A stretch of 64,000 nucleotides of DNA from Nonomuraea typhae (GTDB taxonomy: Bacteria > Actinomycetota > Actinomycetes > Streptosporangiales > Streptosporangiaceae): the NCBI RefSeq assembly GCF_009760925.1, contig NZ_VRLV01000006.1, forward strand, positions 310,001 to 374,000, in the 5' to 3' direction. Under the pieces are notes generated by a model. The model saw only the letters and a list, made by a program, of their open reading frames with translations, ran no database searches and was not told the origin of the DNA. Positions 55,323 to 64,000 of the stretch are shown piece after piece. Positions within the stretch are counted from its first letter, which is position 1. The number at the start of each line of letters is the position of its first letter. A program made the translations under genes and the position numbers.

Positions 55323-56306
55323 TCAGGCGTCGTCGAGCAGCGCGCCCAGCCGCCGGCGGAACAACGTCACCCACTTTCCGTAGGGGCCGGTCGCCCGCCC
55401 GGCGACCCGGGTCGCGGTGACCTCGGTCCCGGGTTCCTCCGCGGCCGTGGCCGCCGCTAGGTAAATCGGTTGCAGCCCATCGCCACGAGCGGGTCGAGGC
55501 TCGGGCCACAGCGCCAACGCAGCGCATACAGAAGGTAGCACCGCGTAAGCGGCCTGGGCGTAACCTCGGTCAGATGGATGGAAACGATCCGGTCCGAACA
55601 TTTCGTCAGGGTTTGTAGAGAATTCCGGTCCCAGGATGTCGGCGAACGCCACCGTCCTGCCGCCCGCCTCCACCACCGCCACGGTCTGCGCCGCGGCGAG
55701 CTGGCGGCTCCAGCGCCGCATCACCCAGCGCAGCGGCTGCGCGAGCGGCTGGACCGTGCCAAGATCCGGGCAGGTCCCGACCACCACCTCCGCCCCCGCC
55801 TCACGCAACCGCCGCACCGCCTTCTGCAGATGCCGTACGGCTACCGCCGGCGGCGTCTGCGTGGTCACGTCGTTGGCCCCGATGAAGATGACGGCTATCT
55901 CGGGCCGCACCCGCAGCGCCCGGTCCACCTGTTCACCCAGATGGGCCGACGGGGCGCCGGACCGGCCGAAGACGTCCAGCCGCACCGGCCGCTCGGCCAC
56001 CTCGGCCAGCCCGCCGGCCAGCAGGACGCCCGGCGTCTTGGCCGGGTCGCGCACGCCGAGCCCCACCGAGGTGGAGTCGCCGAGCATGACCATCCTGATC
56101 GGCTCGCCGGAAAAGTCGCCATAGGTCCCGTCCGCAGATGGGCCGTCCATGCCGTGCGGGCGCCCGATCACCTTGCGCGCCACCAGACTCTCGGCTATCA
56201 AAAGGCCGTAGGCCGTTGCTCCCAGGGCCGTCAGGCCCCCGCCTCCGAGCGCTGCGGCGGTCGCGATCCTGCGAGCCGCCCGCGCCACCCCCGGTGTCCA
56301 GATCAC
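55323..56306 (-). CDS. SGNH/GDSL-family hydrolase
   Basis: The 327-residue protein has an N-terminal hydrophobic anchor (LGGGGLTALGATAYGLLIAE). It then has block I MVMLGDSTSVGLG, block III IFIGANDVTT, and block V GPDRFHPSDRGYAQAA with the catalytic Asp-His. This is a secreted or membrane-anchored esterase/lipase fold. GTG at 56306 is preferred because GAGGGGGG lies 7-8 nt upstream; the frame is open to 56372. Confidence 0.9.
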   Translation of the reverse strand: MIWTPGVARAARRIATAAALGGGGLTALGATAYGLLIAESLVARKVIGRPHGMDGPSADGTYGDFSGEPIRMVMLGDSTSVGLGVRDPAKTPGVLLAGGLAEVAERPVRLDVFGRSGAPSAHLGEQVDRALRVRPEIAVIFIGANDVTTQTPPAVAVRHLQKAVRRLREAGAEVVVGTCPDLGTVQPLAQPLRWVMRRWSRQLAAAQTVAVVEAGGRTVAFADILGPEFSTNPDEMFGPDRFHPSDRGYAQAAYAVLPSVCAALALWPEPRPARGDGLQPIYLAAATAAEEPGTEVTATRVAGRATGPYGKWVTLFRRRLGALLDDA

Positions 56307-56434
56307 GTGGTGTGCCCCCCTCAACCACACTCGGCGGTAGCGTTTGTCTGAAACTAGCCGAGCGCCCGCCACCCTCTGGGGATCTCGGCTGCTGGCAAGC
56401 TGACCAAGCTTCGGTAAAGAAGGTGAACACCGCG

Positions 56435-57805
56435 GTGCGCGTTTACGATTCCCTGGTCGAGCTGATGGGGAACACTCCGCTCGTCCGGCTGCACAAAGTC
56501 TCCGCCGGCCTGCCCGCCCAGGTGCTCGCCAAGGTCGAGTACTTCAATCCGGGCGGTTCGGTCAAGGACCGCATCGCCGTACGCATGATCGAGGCCGCCG
56601 AGCAGTCGGGCGCGCTGCGCCCGGGCGGCACGATCGTCGAGCCGACCTCCGGCAACACCGGCGTGGGCCTGGCCATCGTGGCGCAGACCAAGGGCTACCG
56701 GTGCGTCTTCGTGGTCCCGGACAAGGTCGCCCAGGACAAGATCGCGGTCCTGCGCGCCTATGGGGCCGAGGTCGTGGTCTGCCCGACGGCCGTCTCGCCG
56801 GACCACCCCGAGTCCTACTACTCGGTCTCCGACCGCCTGGCCCGGGAGATCCCGAACGCCTGGAAGCCCGACCAGTACACCAACCAGAACAACCCCGACT
56901 CCCACTACTACTCGACGGGGCCGGAGCTGTGGGAGCAGACCGAGGGCCGCATCACCCACTTCGTGGCGGGCGTGGGCACGGGCGGCACGATCAGCGGCAC
57001 CGGCCGCTACCTCAAGGAGATCTCCGGCGGCCAGGTGAAGATCATCGGCGCTGACCCCGAGGGCTCGGTGTACTCGGGCGGGTCAGGCCGGCCGTACCTG
57101 GTTGAAGGGGTCGGCGAGGACATCTGGCCGGCCACCTACGACACCACGATCTGCGACGAGATCATCGCGGTCTCCGACAAGGACTCCTTCAACATGACCC
57201 GCCGCCTGGCCCGCGAGGAGGGCCTGCTGGTGGGCGGCTCGTGCGGCATGGCGGTCGTGGCGGCGCTGCAGGTGGCGGCCCGTGCGCAGAAGGACGACGT
57301 GGTCGTGGTGCTGCTGCCCGACGGCGGGCGCGGCTACCTGTCGAAGATCTTCAACGACGACTGGATGGCCGACTACGGCTTCCTGACCACCTCGTCCGAG
57401 GAGGGCCTGGTCGTCGACGTGCTGGCCCGCAAGGGGGCGTCGCTGCCGGAGTTCGTGCACGTGCACCCGCACGAGTCCGTGGGCGAGGCCATCGCGATCA
57501 TGCGGGAGTACTCAGTCTCCCAGCTCCCGGTCATGAAGGAGGAGCCGCCGGTCATGGCGGCCGAGGTGGTCGGCTCGATCCTGGAGCGCGACCTGCTGGA
57601 GGCCCTGTACCACGGCCGCCTGCGCGCCGAGGACCCGATCGCCGAGCACATGTCCCAGCCGCTGCCCACGATCGGCGGCGGCGAGCCGGTGGCGCGGGCG
57701 GTCGAGGCGCTGGAGAAGGCCGACGCCGCGGTCGTGCTGGAGGACGGCAAGCCCGCCGGGCTGATCACCCGGCAGGACCTGCTCGCCTTCCTCGCCAACC
57801 ACTAG
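56435..57805 (+). CDS. Cystathionine beta-synthase
   Basis: The 456-residue PLP enzyme condenses serine and homocysteine in transsulfuration. VYDSLVELMGNTPLVRL begins the fold-type II domain. EYFNPGGSVKDR contains the PLP Lys, EPTSGNTGVGLA the phosphate-binding loop, and GTGGTISGTGRYL follows. From about residue 330 there is a pair of CBS domains (VHVHPHESVGEAIAIMREYSVSQLPVM and HMSQPLPTIGGGEPVARAVEAL). GTG at 56435 has AAGAAGGTGAAC upstream. Cystathionine gamma-synthase starts 5.5 kb downstream. Confidence 0.95.
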   Translation: MRVYDSLVELMGNTPLVRLHKVSAGLPAQVLAKVEYFNPGGSVKDRIAVRMIEAAEQSGALRPGGTIVEPTSGNTGVGLAIVAQTKGYRCVFVVPDKVAQDKIAVLRAYGAEVVVCPTAVSPDHPESYYSVSDRLAREIPNAWKPDQYTNQNNPDSHYYSTGPELWEQTEGRITHFVAGVGTGGTISGTGRYLKEISGGQVKIIGADPEGSVYSGGSGRPYLVEGVGEDIWPATYDTTICDEIIAVSDKDSFNMTRRLAREEGLLVGGSCGMAVVAALQVAARAQKDDVVVVLLPDGGRGYLSKIFNDDWMADYGFLTTSSEEGLVVDVLARKGASLPEFVHVHPHESVGEAIAIMREYSVSQLPVMKEEPPVMAAEVVGSILERDLLEALYHGRLRAEDPIAEHMSQPLPTIGGGEPVARAVEALEKADAAVVLEDGKPAGLITRQDLLAFLANH

Positions 57806-57817
57806 GGCCGCCGACCA

Positions 57818-58675
57818 CTAGGGCTTCTTGATCATCTCGATCACGGCGCTGAGCCCGTCGGCGCCGTGCCCTTCCTTGTCGGTCCGCTCGAACAACGCCT
57901 TCAGCGCCTCGGGCATGGTCGTCTCCAGCCCGGCGTCGCGGAAGGCGTCGAGCGCGTGCTCGGCGCCGACCGCCATCATGTGCATGCTGTTCAGCTCGCC
58001 CGGGTACTCACCGGCCTCGATCTCGTCGGACAGCTGCTGGAGGAAGCCCATCGGCCCGTCCGAGGCCAGCAGGCCGACGGTCTCCTTGAAGTACGGCAGG
58101 CCCTGGGCGGGCTTGACCCCGGCGGTACCCAGCAGCGCGGTGGCGTGCATGAAGCTCGTCAGCGTCGACCAGAACACGTACAGCTGGGCCTGGTAGAAGA
58201 GCATGGCCAGGCCCGGGTCCGTGCCGACGTCGACCACGTCGCCCAGCGTCCGCAGCGTCTGGGTGTGCCGCTCGATCACCTCGCCCGGCCCGCTGTAGAA
58301 GGCGTACGATCCCGGCTGCCCGATGCCGGGCGGGGGCACCATGATCCCCGCGGTCACCAGCACGCCACCCTGCCCGGCCACCCACGACGCCGCCTCGCGC
58401 AGCACCTTCGGGCTGTCGGAGCTGAGGTTGACCAGCACCTTGCCCTTGAGGTCCACCCCGGCGAGGCTGTCGTACATCGCGCGATAGTTCAGCTGGCTGA
58501 TCACCATGAGGTCGCCCGCCGGCCGTTCGGCCAGCGTGGCGCCGCGGGCCACCAGCGGCGCCGCCTTGCTCGCCGTCCTGTTCCAGACCGTCACGTCGTA
58601 TCCCGCGTCGAGGAACCGCTCGGCCATCGTCGCGCCCATCGGCCCGAGGCCGACCACTGTCACCTGGTTTGTCAT
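57818..58675 (-). CDS. NAD(P)-dependent beta-hydroxyacid dehydrogenase/imine reductase-like protein
   Basis: The 285-residue protein has a Rossmann motif VTVVGLGPMGATMAERFLDAGYDVTVWNRTASK at the N-terminus, then GKVLVNLSSDSP and a helical C-terminal dimerisation domain. The catalytic Lys region of true hydroxyacid dehydrogenases (GxxGxxxxxKxxNN) is not clear: it reads GLAMLFYQAQLY. That pattern is typical of imine reductases of this superfamily. ATG at 58675; the longer open frame upstream overlaps the SARP gene antisense. It is divergent from that regulator. Confidence 0.85.
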   Translation of the reverse strand: MTNQVTVVGLGPMGATMAERFLDAGYDVTVWNRTASKAAPLVARGATLAERPAGDLMVISQLNYRAMYDSLAGVDLKGKVLVNLSSDSPKVLREAASWVAGQGGVLVTAGIMVPPPGIGQPGSYAFYSGPGEVIERHTQTLRTLGDVVDVGTDPGLAMLFYQAQLYVFWSTLTSFMHATALLGTAGVKPAQGLPYFKETVGLLASDGPMGFLQQLSDEIEAGEYPGELNSMHMMAVGAEHALDAFRDAGLETTMPEALKALFERTDKEGHGADGLSAVIEMIKKP

Positions 58676-58741
58676 GGCTTCACCGTGCCGCCGCCCGCCA
58701 CGGAATCCCCACGGGCCCGCTACGGGTTTAATCCGTATGTG

Positions 58742-61700
58742 GTGAGTTTCGGGGTACTGGGTCCGCTCGTGGCATGGGACGACTCGGGGGAACCGTTGCA
58801 CGTGGCCGAGCCCAAGGTGCGCGCGCTGCTGGCCGACCTGCTGGTCCACGAGGGCCGTTCCGTCTCGGCCGACCGGCTGATCGAGGACCTGTGGGGTGCG
58901 CGTCCCTCCCGCAACCCGGTCGGCACCCTGCAGGCGCGCATCTCGCAGCTCCGGCGGGCGCTCGGCGATCCCGGCGCGATCGTGCGCGGGCCCGGCGGCT
59001 ACCGGGTCGTGGCCCGGCGGGTGGACGCCTCCGGGTTCGAGGAACTGCTGGCCCGCCGTACCTCCGCGCCGCGCGAACGGGTCGCCGAGCTGGAGGAGGC
59101 GCTGGCGTTGTGGCGCGGGCCCGCCTATGCCGACGTGGCCGACCTCGACTTCGCCCGGCCCGCGATCACGCGCCTGGAAGAGCTGCGGCTGGCCGCCGTC
59201 GAAGAGCTGTCCGAGGTACGGCTGGCGTTGGGGGAGCCGGTCGAGGTGGGGGATCTGGTGGCCGGGCACCCGCTGCGCGAGCGGTTGCGGGCGGTGCACA
59301 TGCACGCCCTCTACCGGGCCGGACGGCAGAGCGAGGCGCTGGCCACCTACACCGACCTGCGTGAACGGCTGGCCGGGGAACTGGGGCTCGACCCGTCGCC
59401 GGAGGTGGTCGACCTGCACGCGCGCATCCTGCGCCAGGACCCCGCCCTGGCCGCCGCCCCCGGCCCGGCCGGAGCGGCCGCGGCGCGCGGGCTGCCCGCG
59501 GCGCTGGTTGCGCTGGTCGGCAGGGACGGCGAGCTGGAGGAGGTGGCGGGGCTGCTGGCCCGCGAGCGGCTGGTCACGCTGACCGGTCCCGGCGGCGTCG
59601 GCAAGACCAGCCTGGCCCTGGAGGCGGCCCGCCGCGATGCCCAGCACCCGGATGGCGTTCACCTGGCCGAGCTGGCGGGGACCGCGCATCCGGCCGACGT
59701 CCTGGCCGCCGCGATCGGGGTGCGGGACGACTCCTCGACGCCCCTGGAGACCAGGATCGCGCAGGCGCTGCGCGGGCGGCGGGTGCTGCTCGTGCTGGAC
59801 AACTGTGAGCATCTGGTCGAACCGGTCGCCCAGCTCGTCGCCGCCCTGCTCAAGGCGGCGCCGGAGCTGCGCGTGCTAGCCACCAGCCAGGAGCCGCTGG
59901 GCGTGACCGGCGAGCGGGTCCACGTGGTGCCGCCGCTGGCCGAGGACGACGCGGTGCGGCTGTTCGCCACGCGGGCGGGCATCGAGCCCGGTCCCGCCGT
60001 ACGCACGATCTGCCGCAGGCTGGACGGCATCCCGCTGGCGCTCGAGCTGGCCGCGACCCGGGTGCGGGCGCTCGGCGCCGACGAGCTGGCCAGGCGGCTG
60101 GACGACCGGTTCCGGCTGCTCAGTTCGGGGATGCGCGACGCTCCCGCCCGGCAGCGGACGCTCCGGGCGATGATCGACTGGAGCTGGGAGCTGCTGAGCG
60201 AGCCGGAGCGCCTCGTCCTCAGGCGGCTGGCCGTACACGCCGACGGATGCACGCTGGAGGCGGCCGAGCAGGTGTGCGCCGAGCCGGGACACGACGTGCT
60301 CGACCTGGTCGCGCGGCTCGTGGACCGCTCGCTGGTCACGCCGGGGCCGAGGTACCGGCTGCTGGAGTCGGTCGCCGCCTACGGGGTCGAGCGGCTGCGC
60401 GAGGCGGGCGAGTACGACCTGGTCAGAGAGCGGCACACGCGCTACTACACGACGCTGGCCGAAAGCGCCGAGCTGCGCGGGCACCGGCAGCGGGAGTGGC
60501 TCGACCGGCTGGACCAGGAGAGCGGCAACCTGCGGCTGGCGCTGGAGGGACCGGAGCCGCTGCGGCTGGCCAACGCCATGGCCTGGTACTGGTTCCTGCG
60601 CGGCCGGCTCGGCGAGGCCCGCAGGTCGCTGGCCTACGCCCTGACCAGAGGCGGACCGGCCGGCCAGAGCGCCATGGCGGCCATGTGGCTGGCCGGGTTC
60701 ACCCGCGTGATCGGCGAGCCCGCGCAGGCCGTGCCGTACCACGACCTGGACCCCTGCGGGCGGGCCGTGCACGACTGGTTCCTGAGCCACGTGTCCTGGG
60801 CCTATGGCGACTTCGCCGTCCACGACGACCAGGTGGAGAAGGCGCTGGCCGCGTTCACGGCGCTGGGGGAGCGCTGGGGCGTCGCGGCGGCGCTGACGCT
60901 GCGGGCCAAGCTGGCCGTCAGCCGCGGCGACCTGGCCACCATGGACCGCGACGGCGCCCGCGGCCTGGCCGTCTTCAGCGAGCTGGGCGACCGCTGGGGG
61001 CAGGCCGAGGCCATGGAGGTGCTGGACATGGTGGCCGAGATCCGCGGCGACTACGCGGAGGCGGCCAGGCTGCGCGAGGAGGAGCTGCGCCTGGCCGGGG
61101 AGCTGGGCATCGTCTCGCCGTTCAAGGTGTCCGGGCTGGGCCGGCTGGCGCTGCTGGAGGGCGACTACGCGCGGGCCGACGACTACCACGAGCGGGCGCG
61201 GGCGCTGGCGGTCGAGCAGTCCTTCAAGTCGGCCGAGGAGCACGCGGTGATCGGGCTGGCGATCAGCGCGCGGCGGCAGGGCAGGTACGGCGCGGCCGAG
61301 GACTACCTGCTGCCGTGGTTCGCCTGGCTGCGGCAGGTGGGCGGCACGGCGGGCATCGCGTTCGCGCTGGCCGAGCTGGGTTTCGCCGCCGAGCAGCGGG
61401 GCGATGCGGAGACCGCGCTGGCCAGGCAGCAGGAGGGCTACGCGAACGCCCGCGCCACCGGCGACCCGCGGGCGATCGCGCTGGCGCTCGAAGGGCTGGC
61501 GGGCGCGCTCTCGCTGGCCGGCCGCGCCGAGGAGGCCGCCCGCAACCTGGGTACGGCTGCCGCCCTCCGCGCGTCGGTGGGGGCGCCGCTGCCCGCGGGG
61601 GAACGGCTGGACGTCGAGCGGGCCACGGACCGGATCCGGGCGGTCCTGGACGAGGAGGAGTTCGCCGCGGCCTTCCGGTCAGGGGAGTCGGATCTGGAGG

Positions 61701-61744
61701 AGCGGCTTCACGCCAGCGGGAACTCCGCGATCACCTCCCAATAG
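58742..61744 (+). CDS. AfsR/SARP-type transcriptional regulator with NB-ARC ATPase and TPR-like region
   Basis: The protein has about 1000 residues. It begins with an OmpR-like DNA-binding domain (VSFGVLGPLVAWDDSGEPLHV...LQARISQLRRALGD), then a bacterial transcriptional activator domain (about 100-245). An NB-ARC domain follows with Walker A LTGPGGVGKTSLALEAARR (about 280-298) and RVLLVLDNCEHLVEP. The C-terminal 400 residues are TPR-like helical pairs. Such regulators often control secondary metabolism. No clear ribosome site is seen at GTG 58739/58742. Its 3' end overlaps the convergent histidine kinase by 37 nt. Confidence 0.9.
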   Translation: MSFGVLGPLVAWDDSGEPLHVAEPKVRALLADLLVHEGRSVSADRLIEDLWGARPSRNPVGTLQARISQLRRALGDPGAIVRGPGGYRVVARRVDASGFEELLARRTSAPRERVAELEEALALWRGPAYADVADLDFARPAITRLEELRLAAVEELSEVRLALGEPVEVGDLVAGHPLRERLRAVHMHALYRAGRQSEALATYTDLRERLAGELGLDPSPEVVDLHARILRQDPALAAAPGPAGAAAARGLPAALVALVGRDGELEEVAGLLARERLVTLTGPGGVGKTSLALEAARRDAQHPDGVHLAELAGTAHPADVLAAAIGVRDDSSTPLETRIAQALRGRRVLLVLDNCEHLVEPVAQLVAALLKAAPELRVLATSQEPLGVTGERVHVVPPLAEDDAVRLFATRAGIEPGPAVRTICRRLDGIPLALELAATRVRALGADELARRLDDRFRLLSSGMRDAPARQRTLRAMIDWSWELLSEPERLVLRRLAVHADGCTLEAAEQVCAEPGHDVLDLVARLVDRSLVTPGPRYRLLESVAAYGVERLREAGEYDLVRERHTRYYTTLAESAELRGHRQREWLDRLDQESGNLRLALEGPEPLRLANAMAWYWFLRGRLGEARRSLAYALTRGGPAGQSAMAAMWLAGFTRVIGEPAQAVPYHDLDPCGRAVHDWFLSHVSWAYGDFAVHDDQVEKALAAFTALGERWGVAAALTLRAKLAVSRGDLATMDRDGARGLAVFSELGDRWGQAEAMEVLDMVAEIRGDYAEAARLREEELRLAGELGIVSPFKVSGLGRLALLEGDYARADDYHERARALAVEQSFKSAEEHAVIGLAISARRQGRYGAAEDYLLPWFAWLRQVGGTAGIAFALAELGFAAEQRGDAETALARQQEGYANARATGDPRAIALALEGLAGALSLAGRAEEAARNLGTAAALRASVGAPLPAGERLDVERATDRIRAVLDEEEFAAAFRSGESDLEERLHASGNSAITSQ

Positions 61745-62883
61745 CCCTCCGGCGTGGGCCCGGCGAACAGCCTGCCGCCCAGCGCCTCCACCCGCTCGGC
61801 CATGCCCACCAGCCCGAACCCGCCGCCCAGCCGGGCCACCCTGGGGTCTGCGGCCGAGCCGAAGTTGCGCACGCGCAGCCGCACCACGCCGGGGAACACC
61901 CGCAGGTCGGCCTCCACCCAGGCGGTGCCGGGGGCGTGCTTGCGCACGTTCGTCAGCGCCTCCTGCAGCACCCGGTGGAGCGTGGTGACGACCTCGGGCG
62001 GCAGGGTCGAATCGTCGATGCCCTGGCCGATCTCGAAGGCCACCTTGGGCCCGCCGGCCGAGAAACGGTCGGTCAGTATCCGCAGGTCGGCCAGCCGGGT
62101 GCCCGGTCTGCGCTCGGCTTCGTCCTCCGCGCGCAGCACGCTGACCAGGCGGCGCATCGAGGTCAGCGCCTCGGCCCCGGCGCCGGCGATCGCGTCGAGG
62201 GCGGGCACGACCGCCTCCGGCTTCATCTCGGCCACGGTCTTGGCCGCCTGCGCCTGCACCACGATGCCGGTGATGTGGTGGGCCACCAGGTCGTGCAGCT
62301 CGCGGGCCAGCTCCAGGCGTTCGGCCCGCCGTACCGAGAAGACGGCCTCCGTGCGGCGCTCCTGCTGGAAACGCAGGTAGCCGCCGATGCCGGCGGCCAG
62401 CGACCACCCGCCGAACAGCAGGAACGAGAAGGCCAGCCCGCCGTTGTTGTAGTCGCGGCCGGAGCCCTCGGCCATGAGCACGACCAGCGCCACCACGGAC
62501 AGGACCGCGGCCCTGCGCACCGGCTCGACGTTGCGCAGCACCCCGATGGTGAGGATGAGCAGGGAGCCGCTCTCGGCCATGCCGGGCAGGCCGTTGTAGT
62601 TGGTGCCGCCGATGACCACCGAGGTGACGAACGACAGGGCCAGCAGCAGCGTGAAGCCCTCGACCCGGCGCTTGCGCCTGGCCAGCACGGCCACGATGCC
62701 GACGCCGCCGCAGACGGGGACCATCCACTGGGGGCCGCCGACGGAGTAGGCCGCGATCATGTCGATCATGAGCAACAGGCCCAGCCAGCCGACCATGGCC
62801 AGCTCGCTGAGCCGGCGAATCCAGTAGACGAAGCGCTTGGTGTCCCCCACGGACCCGAGCCTAAGCCGGAAGTCGGAGGCCAC
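61708..62883 (-). CDS. NarL-type sensor histidine kinase
   Basis: The 391-residue protein has about five or six membrane spans (residues 28-165). It then has the HisKA_3 box RRAERLELARELHDLVAHHITGIVVQAQ with the phospho-His in ELHDLVAHH, and a HATPase domain with LHRVLQEALTNVRKHAPGT (N box) and GGGFGLVGMAERVEALGG (G box). No response regulator lies next to it in the window, so it is an orphan here. Confidence 0.9.
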   Translation of the reverse strand: MASDFRLRLGSVGDTKRFVYWIRRLSELAMVGWLGLLLMIDMIAAYSVGGPQWMVPVCGGVGIVAVLARRKRRVEGFTLLLALSFVTSVVIGGTNYNGLPGMAESGSLLILTIGVLRNVEPVRRAAVLSVVALVVLMAEGSGRDYNNGGLAFSFLLFGGWSLAAGIGGYLRFQQERRTEAVFSVRRAERLELARELHDLVAHHITGIVVQAQAAKTVAEMKPEAVVPALDAIAGAGAEALTSMRRLVSVLRAEDEAERRPGTRLADLRILTDRFSAGGPKVAFEIGQGIDDSTLPPEVVTTLHRVLQEALTNVRKHAPGTAWVEADLRVFPGVVRLRVRNFGSAADPRVARLGGGFGLVGMAERVEALGGRLFAGPTPEGYWEVIAEFPLA

Positions 62884-62990
62884 GTATCAACCGTTCGGCC
62901 GAGTCACGTCGCCGCAGACCAGACCTTCAGCGGAGGTGGAACAAGGGGTCGGTCGCCGATGCTTGATGGTGTCGGAAGGGAGACGGGGAA

Positions 62991-63233
62991 ATGGTTGTCA
63001 TCGGATTCGTGCTACTGGGTGTCGGTCTCGTGGTGGGCGTGCTGCTCGCGCTGGCCGACCCGGTCATGCTCTCCCGGATCAACGGGGAGCCCGCCGAGGG
63101 GGCCAGCGGCCGTCACATCAACGTGCCGCCGCGCGGCGCCGACGCTGAGGTGGTTTACGTAGTTGAGGAGCTTGCTCCGATACGGCTGCCGCGGCGCGGC
63201 GCCGCTGAGCAGAGCGCGCCCAAGGCGGCCTGA
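62991..63233 (+). CDS. Small single-pass membrane protein of unknown function
   Basis: The 80-residue protein has one hydrophobic helix (VIGFVLLGVGLVVGVLLALA, residues 3-22) and a soluble tail with VYVVEELAPIRLPRRG. No family is recognised. ATG at 62991 has GGGAGACGGGGAA upstream, supporting real translation. Confidence 0.65.
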   Translation: MVVIGFVLLGVGLVVGVLLALADPVMLSRINGEPAEGASGRHINVPPRGADAEVVYVVEELAPIRLPRRGAAEQSAPKAA

Positions 63234-63239
63234 AGAGCG

Positions 63240-63324
63240 AGGCTCGCCGCGGGCATGGCGCGCGAGCCTTGGGGGAGGGATCGGCCCGCGAGACCGTTGG
63301 GGGACGGAATCGCGGGCCGATTCC
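63240..63324 (+). promoter_or_regulatory. Two stem-loops in the metB leader
   Basis: AGGCTCGC (63240-63247) pairs with GCGAGCCT (63262-63269), and ATCGGCCCGCGA (63280-63291) pairs with TCGCGGGCCGAT (63310-63321), the latter a perfect 12-bp stem with 18-nt loop. They end 16-20 nt before the ATG. They may be a terminator for the upstream gene or an attenuator; no known riboswitch was recognised. Confidence 0.4.
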
Positions 63325-63339
63325 GTTACCGTGGCGGGT

Positions 63340-64000
63340 ATGAGCAACGGTTTCGAGACTTTGGCCATCCACGCAGGTCAGGAGGCAGACCCGCTGACCG
63401 GCGCGGTGGTGCCGCCGATCTACGCCACGTCCACCTACAAGCAGGACGGCGTGGGCGGGCTGCGCAACGGCTATGAATACAGCCGCTCGGCCAACCCGAC
63501 CAGGACCGCGCTGGAAGAGGCGCTGGCCGCGGTCGAGGGCGGGGCGCGCGGGCTGGCGTTCGCCTCCGGCCTGGCCGCCGAGGACACCGTGCTGCGCACC
63601 GTGTGCAGGCCGAACGACCACGTCATCATCCCCAACGACGCCTACGGCGGCACCTACCGGCTCTTCGCCAAGGTCAACGAGCGCTGGGGGCTGCGCTACG
63701 ACCCGGTGCCGCTGGGCAGCCTGGACGCCGTGGCCGCGGCGATGACGCAGAAGACGAAGATCGTCTGGGTGGAGACGCCCACGAACCCGCTGCTGGGCAT
63801 CGCCGACATCGCGGGGCTGGCCGAACTGGCCCACGACAACGACGCGCTGCTGGTCGTGGACAACACGTTCGCTTCGCCGTACCTGCAGCGACCGCTGGAG
63901 CTGGGGGCCGACATCGTCGTGCACTCGACGACCAAGTACGTCGGCGGGCACTCCGACGTGGTCGGCGGGGCGCTGATCGCGCGCTCGAAGGAGCTCGGCG
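63340..64000 (+). CDS. metB: Cystathionine gamma-synthase/lyase, 3'-truncated by window edge
   Basis: About 220 residues of a Cys/Met-metabolism PLP enzyme are present. The N-terminus is NGFETLAIHAGQEADPLTGAVVPPIYATSTYKQ, followed by YEYSRSANPTRTALEEALAAVEGG and FASGLAAEDTVLRT. VDNTFASPYLQRPLELGADIVVHSTTKYVGGHSDVVGG contains the PLP Lys. The C-terminal 160-170 residues fall outside the window. Gamma-synthase and gamma-lyase cannot be separated from sequence alone. With the upstream beta-synthase it would link cysteine and methionine metabolism. Confidence 0.93.
   Translation, partial: MSNGFETLAIHAGQEADPLTGAVVPPIYATSTYKQDGVGGLRNGYEYSRSANPTRTALEEALAAVEGGARGLAFASGLAAEDTVLRTVCRPNDHVIIPNDAYGGTYRLFAKVNERWGLRYDPVPLGSLDAVAAAMTQKTKIVWVETPTNPLLGIADIAGLAELAHDNDALLVVDNTFASPYLQRPLELGADIVVHSTTKYVGGHSDVVGGALIARSKELG

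Noticed and set aside
63240..63339. SAM riboswitch upstream of metB
   Set aside because: No SAM-I/II/IV core motifs were recognised; only simple stem-loops are visible.

Overview
This window is from a high-GC Gram-positive actinomycete. The evidence is strong third-position G/C bias, many GTG/TTG starts, 4-nt stop/start overlaps, and the conserved actinobacterial orders tRNA-Gln/glmU/prs/rplY/pth and mfd/lipoprotein/mazG/eno/divIC-like/DUF501/ppx. A dispersed-looking 125-bp intergenic repeat and the gene content suggest Streptosporangiales (perhaps Nonomuraea-like). That placement is an inference from memory and was not tested.

Layout. 1-3.6 kb (minus): 3'-truncated polyphosphate kinase, a TetR regulator with a long coiled-coil tail, and an acyl-CoA desaturase. 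3.8-8.05 kb (plus): tRNA-Gln, glmU, prs, rplY (L25/CTC), pth. 8.1-27.1 kb: an accessory block sitting between pth and mfd. It holds a polyprenyl-phosphate sugar-1-phosphate transferase in one operon with cysQ-cysD-cysN, a BrkB/YihY protein, a plus-strand operon (sulfotransferase, GT2, WecG/TagA-type GT with a huge low-complexity N-terminus), and a tightly overlapped minus-strand operon (Wzz-like pseudo-kinase, Wzy-like polymerase, APH-like kinase, sulfotransferase, Wzx-like flippase, sulfotransferase). A GH26-like lipoprotein and an APS kinase fused to a degenerate ATP-sulfurylase domain complete the block. Together these look like a Wzx/Wzy pathway for a sulfated exopolysaccharide, with its own PAPS supply and PAP disposal. 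This is the most interesting system in the window.

27.2-31 kb: SigE-type ECF sigma factor with a membrane-anchored propeller protein, a methyltransferase, and a GNAT gene bracketed by an inverted pair of 125-bp repeats. 31.1-42.1 kb: mfd, lipoprotein, mazG, a methyltransferase, a Ser/Thr kinase with a propeller sensor, enolase, divIC-like, DUF501 and ppx. 42.3-50.2 kb: a secreted Ig-like protein, PadR/HAAS pair, uracil-DNA glycosylase, NDH-2 with a textbook Rex operator, an ACT-ACT protein, a peptide deformylase homologue lacking the catalytic Glu, a class-I-shaped tRNA with a UAA anticodon, a BI-1 family membrane protein, DUF4287 and a PPOX protein. 50.4-64 kb: thiolase, serine hydrolase, MarR with a divergent SnoaL-like gene, PQQ-propeller lipoprotein, SGNH hydrolase, cystathionine beta-synthase, an NAD(P) dehydrogenase, a SARP/AfsR-like regulator, a NarL-type histidine kinase, a small membrane protein, and the start of cystathionine gamma-synthase.

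A recurring oddity is short tandem repeats (15-29 bp units) in intergenic gaps, in coding low-complexity segments, and at gene 3' ends where they duplicate the stop-codon region (prs, mazG). All calls rest on reading the sequence; no database search was possible.
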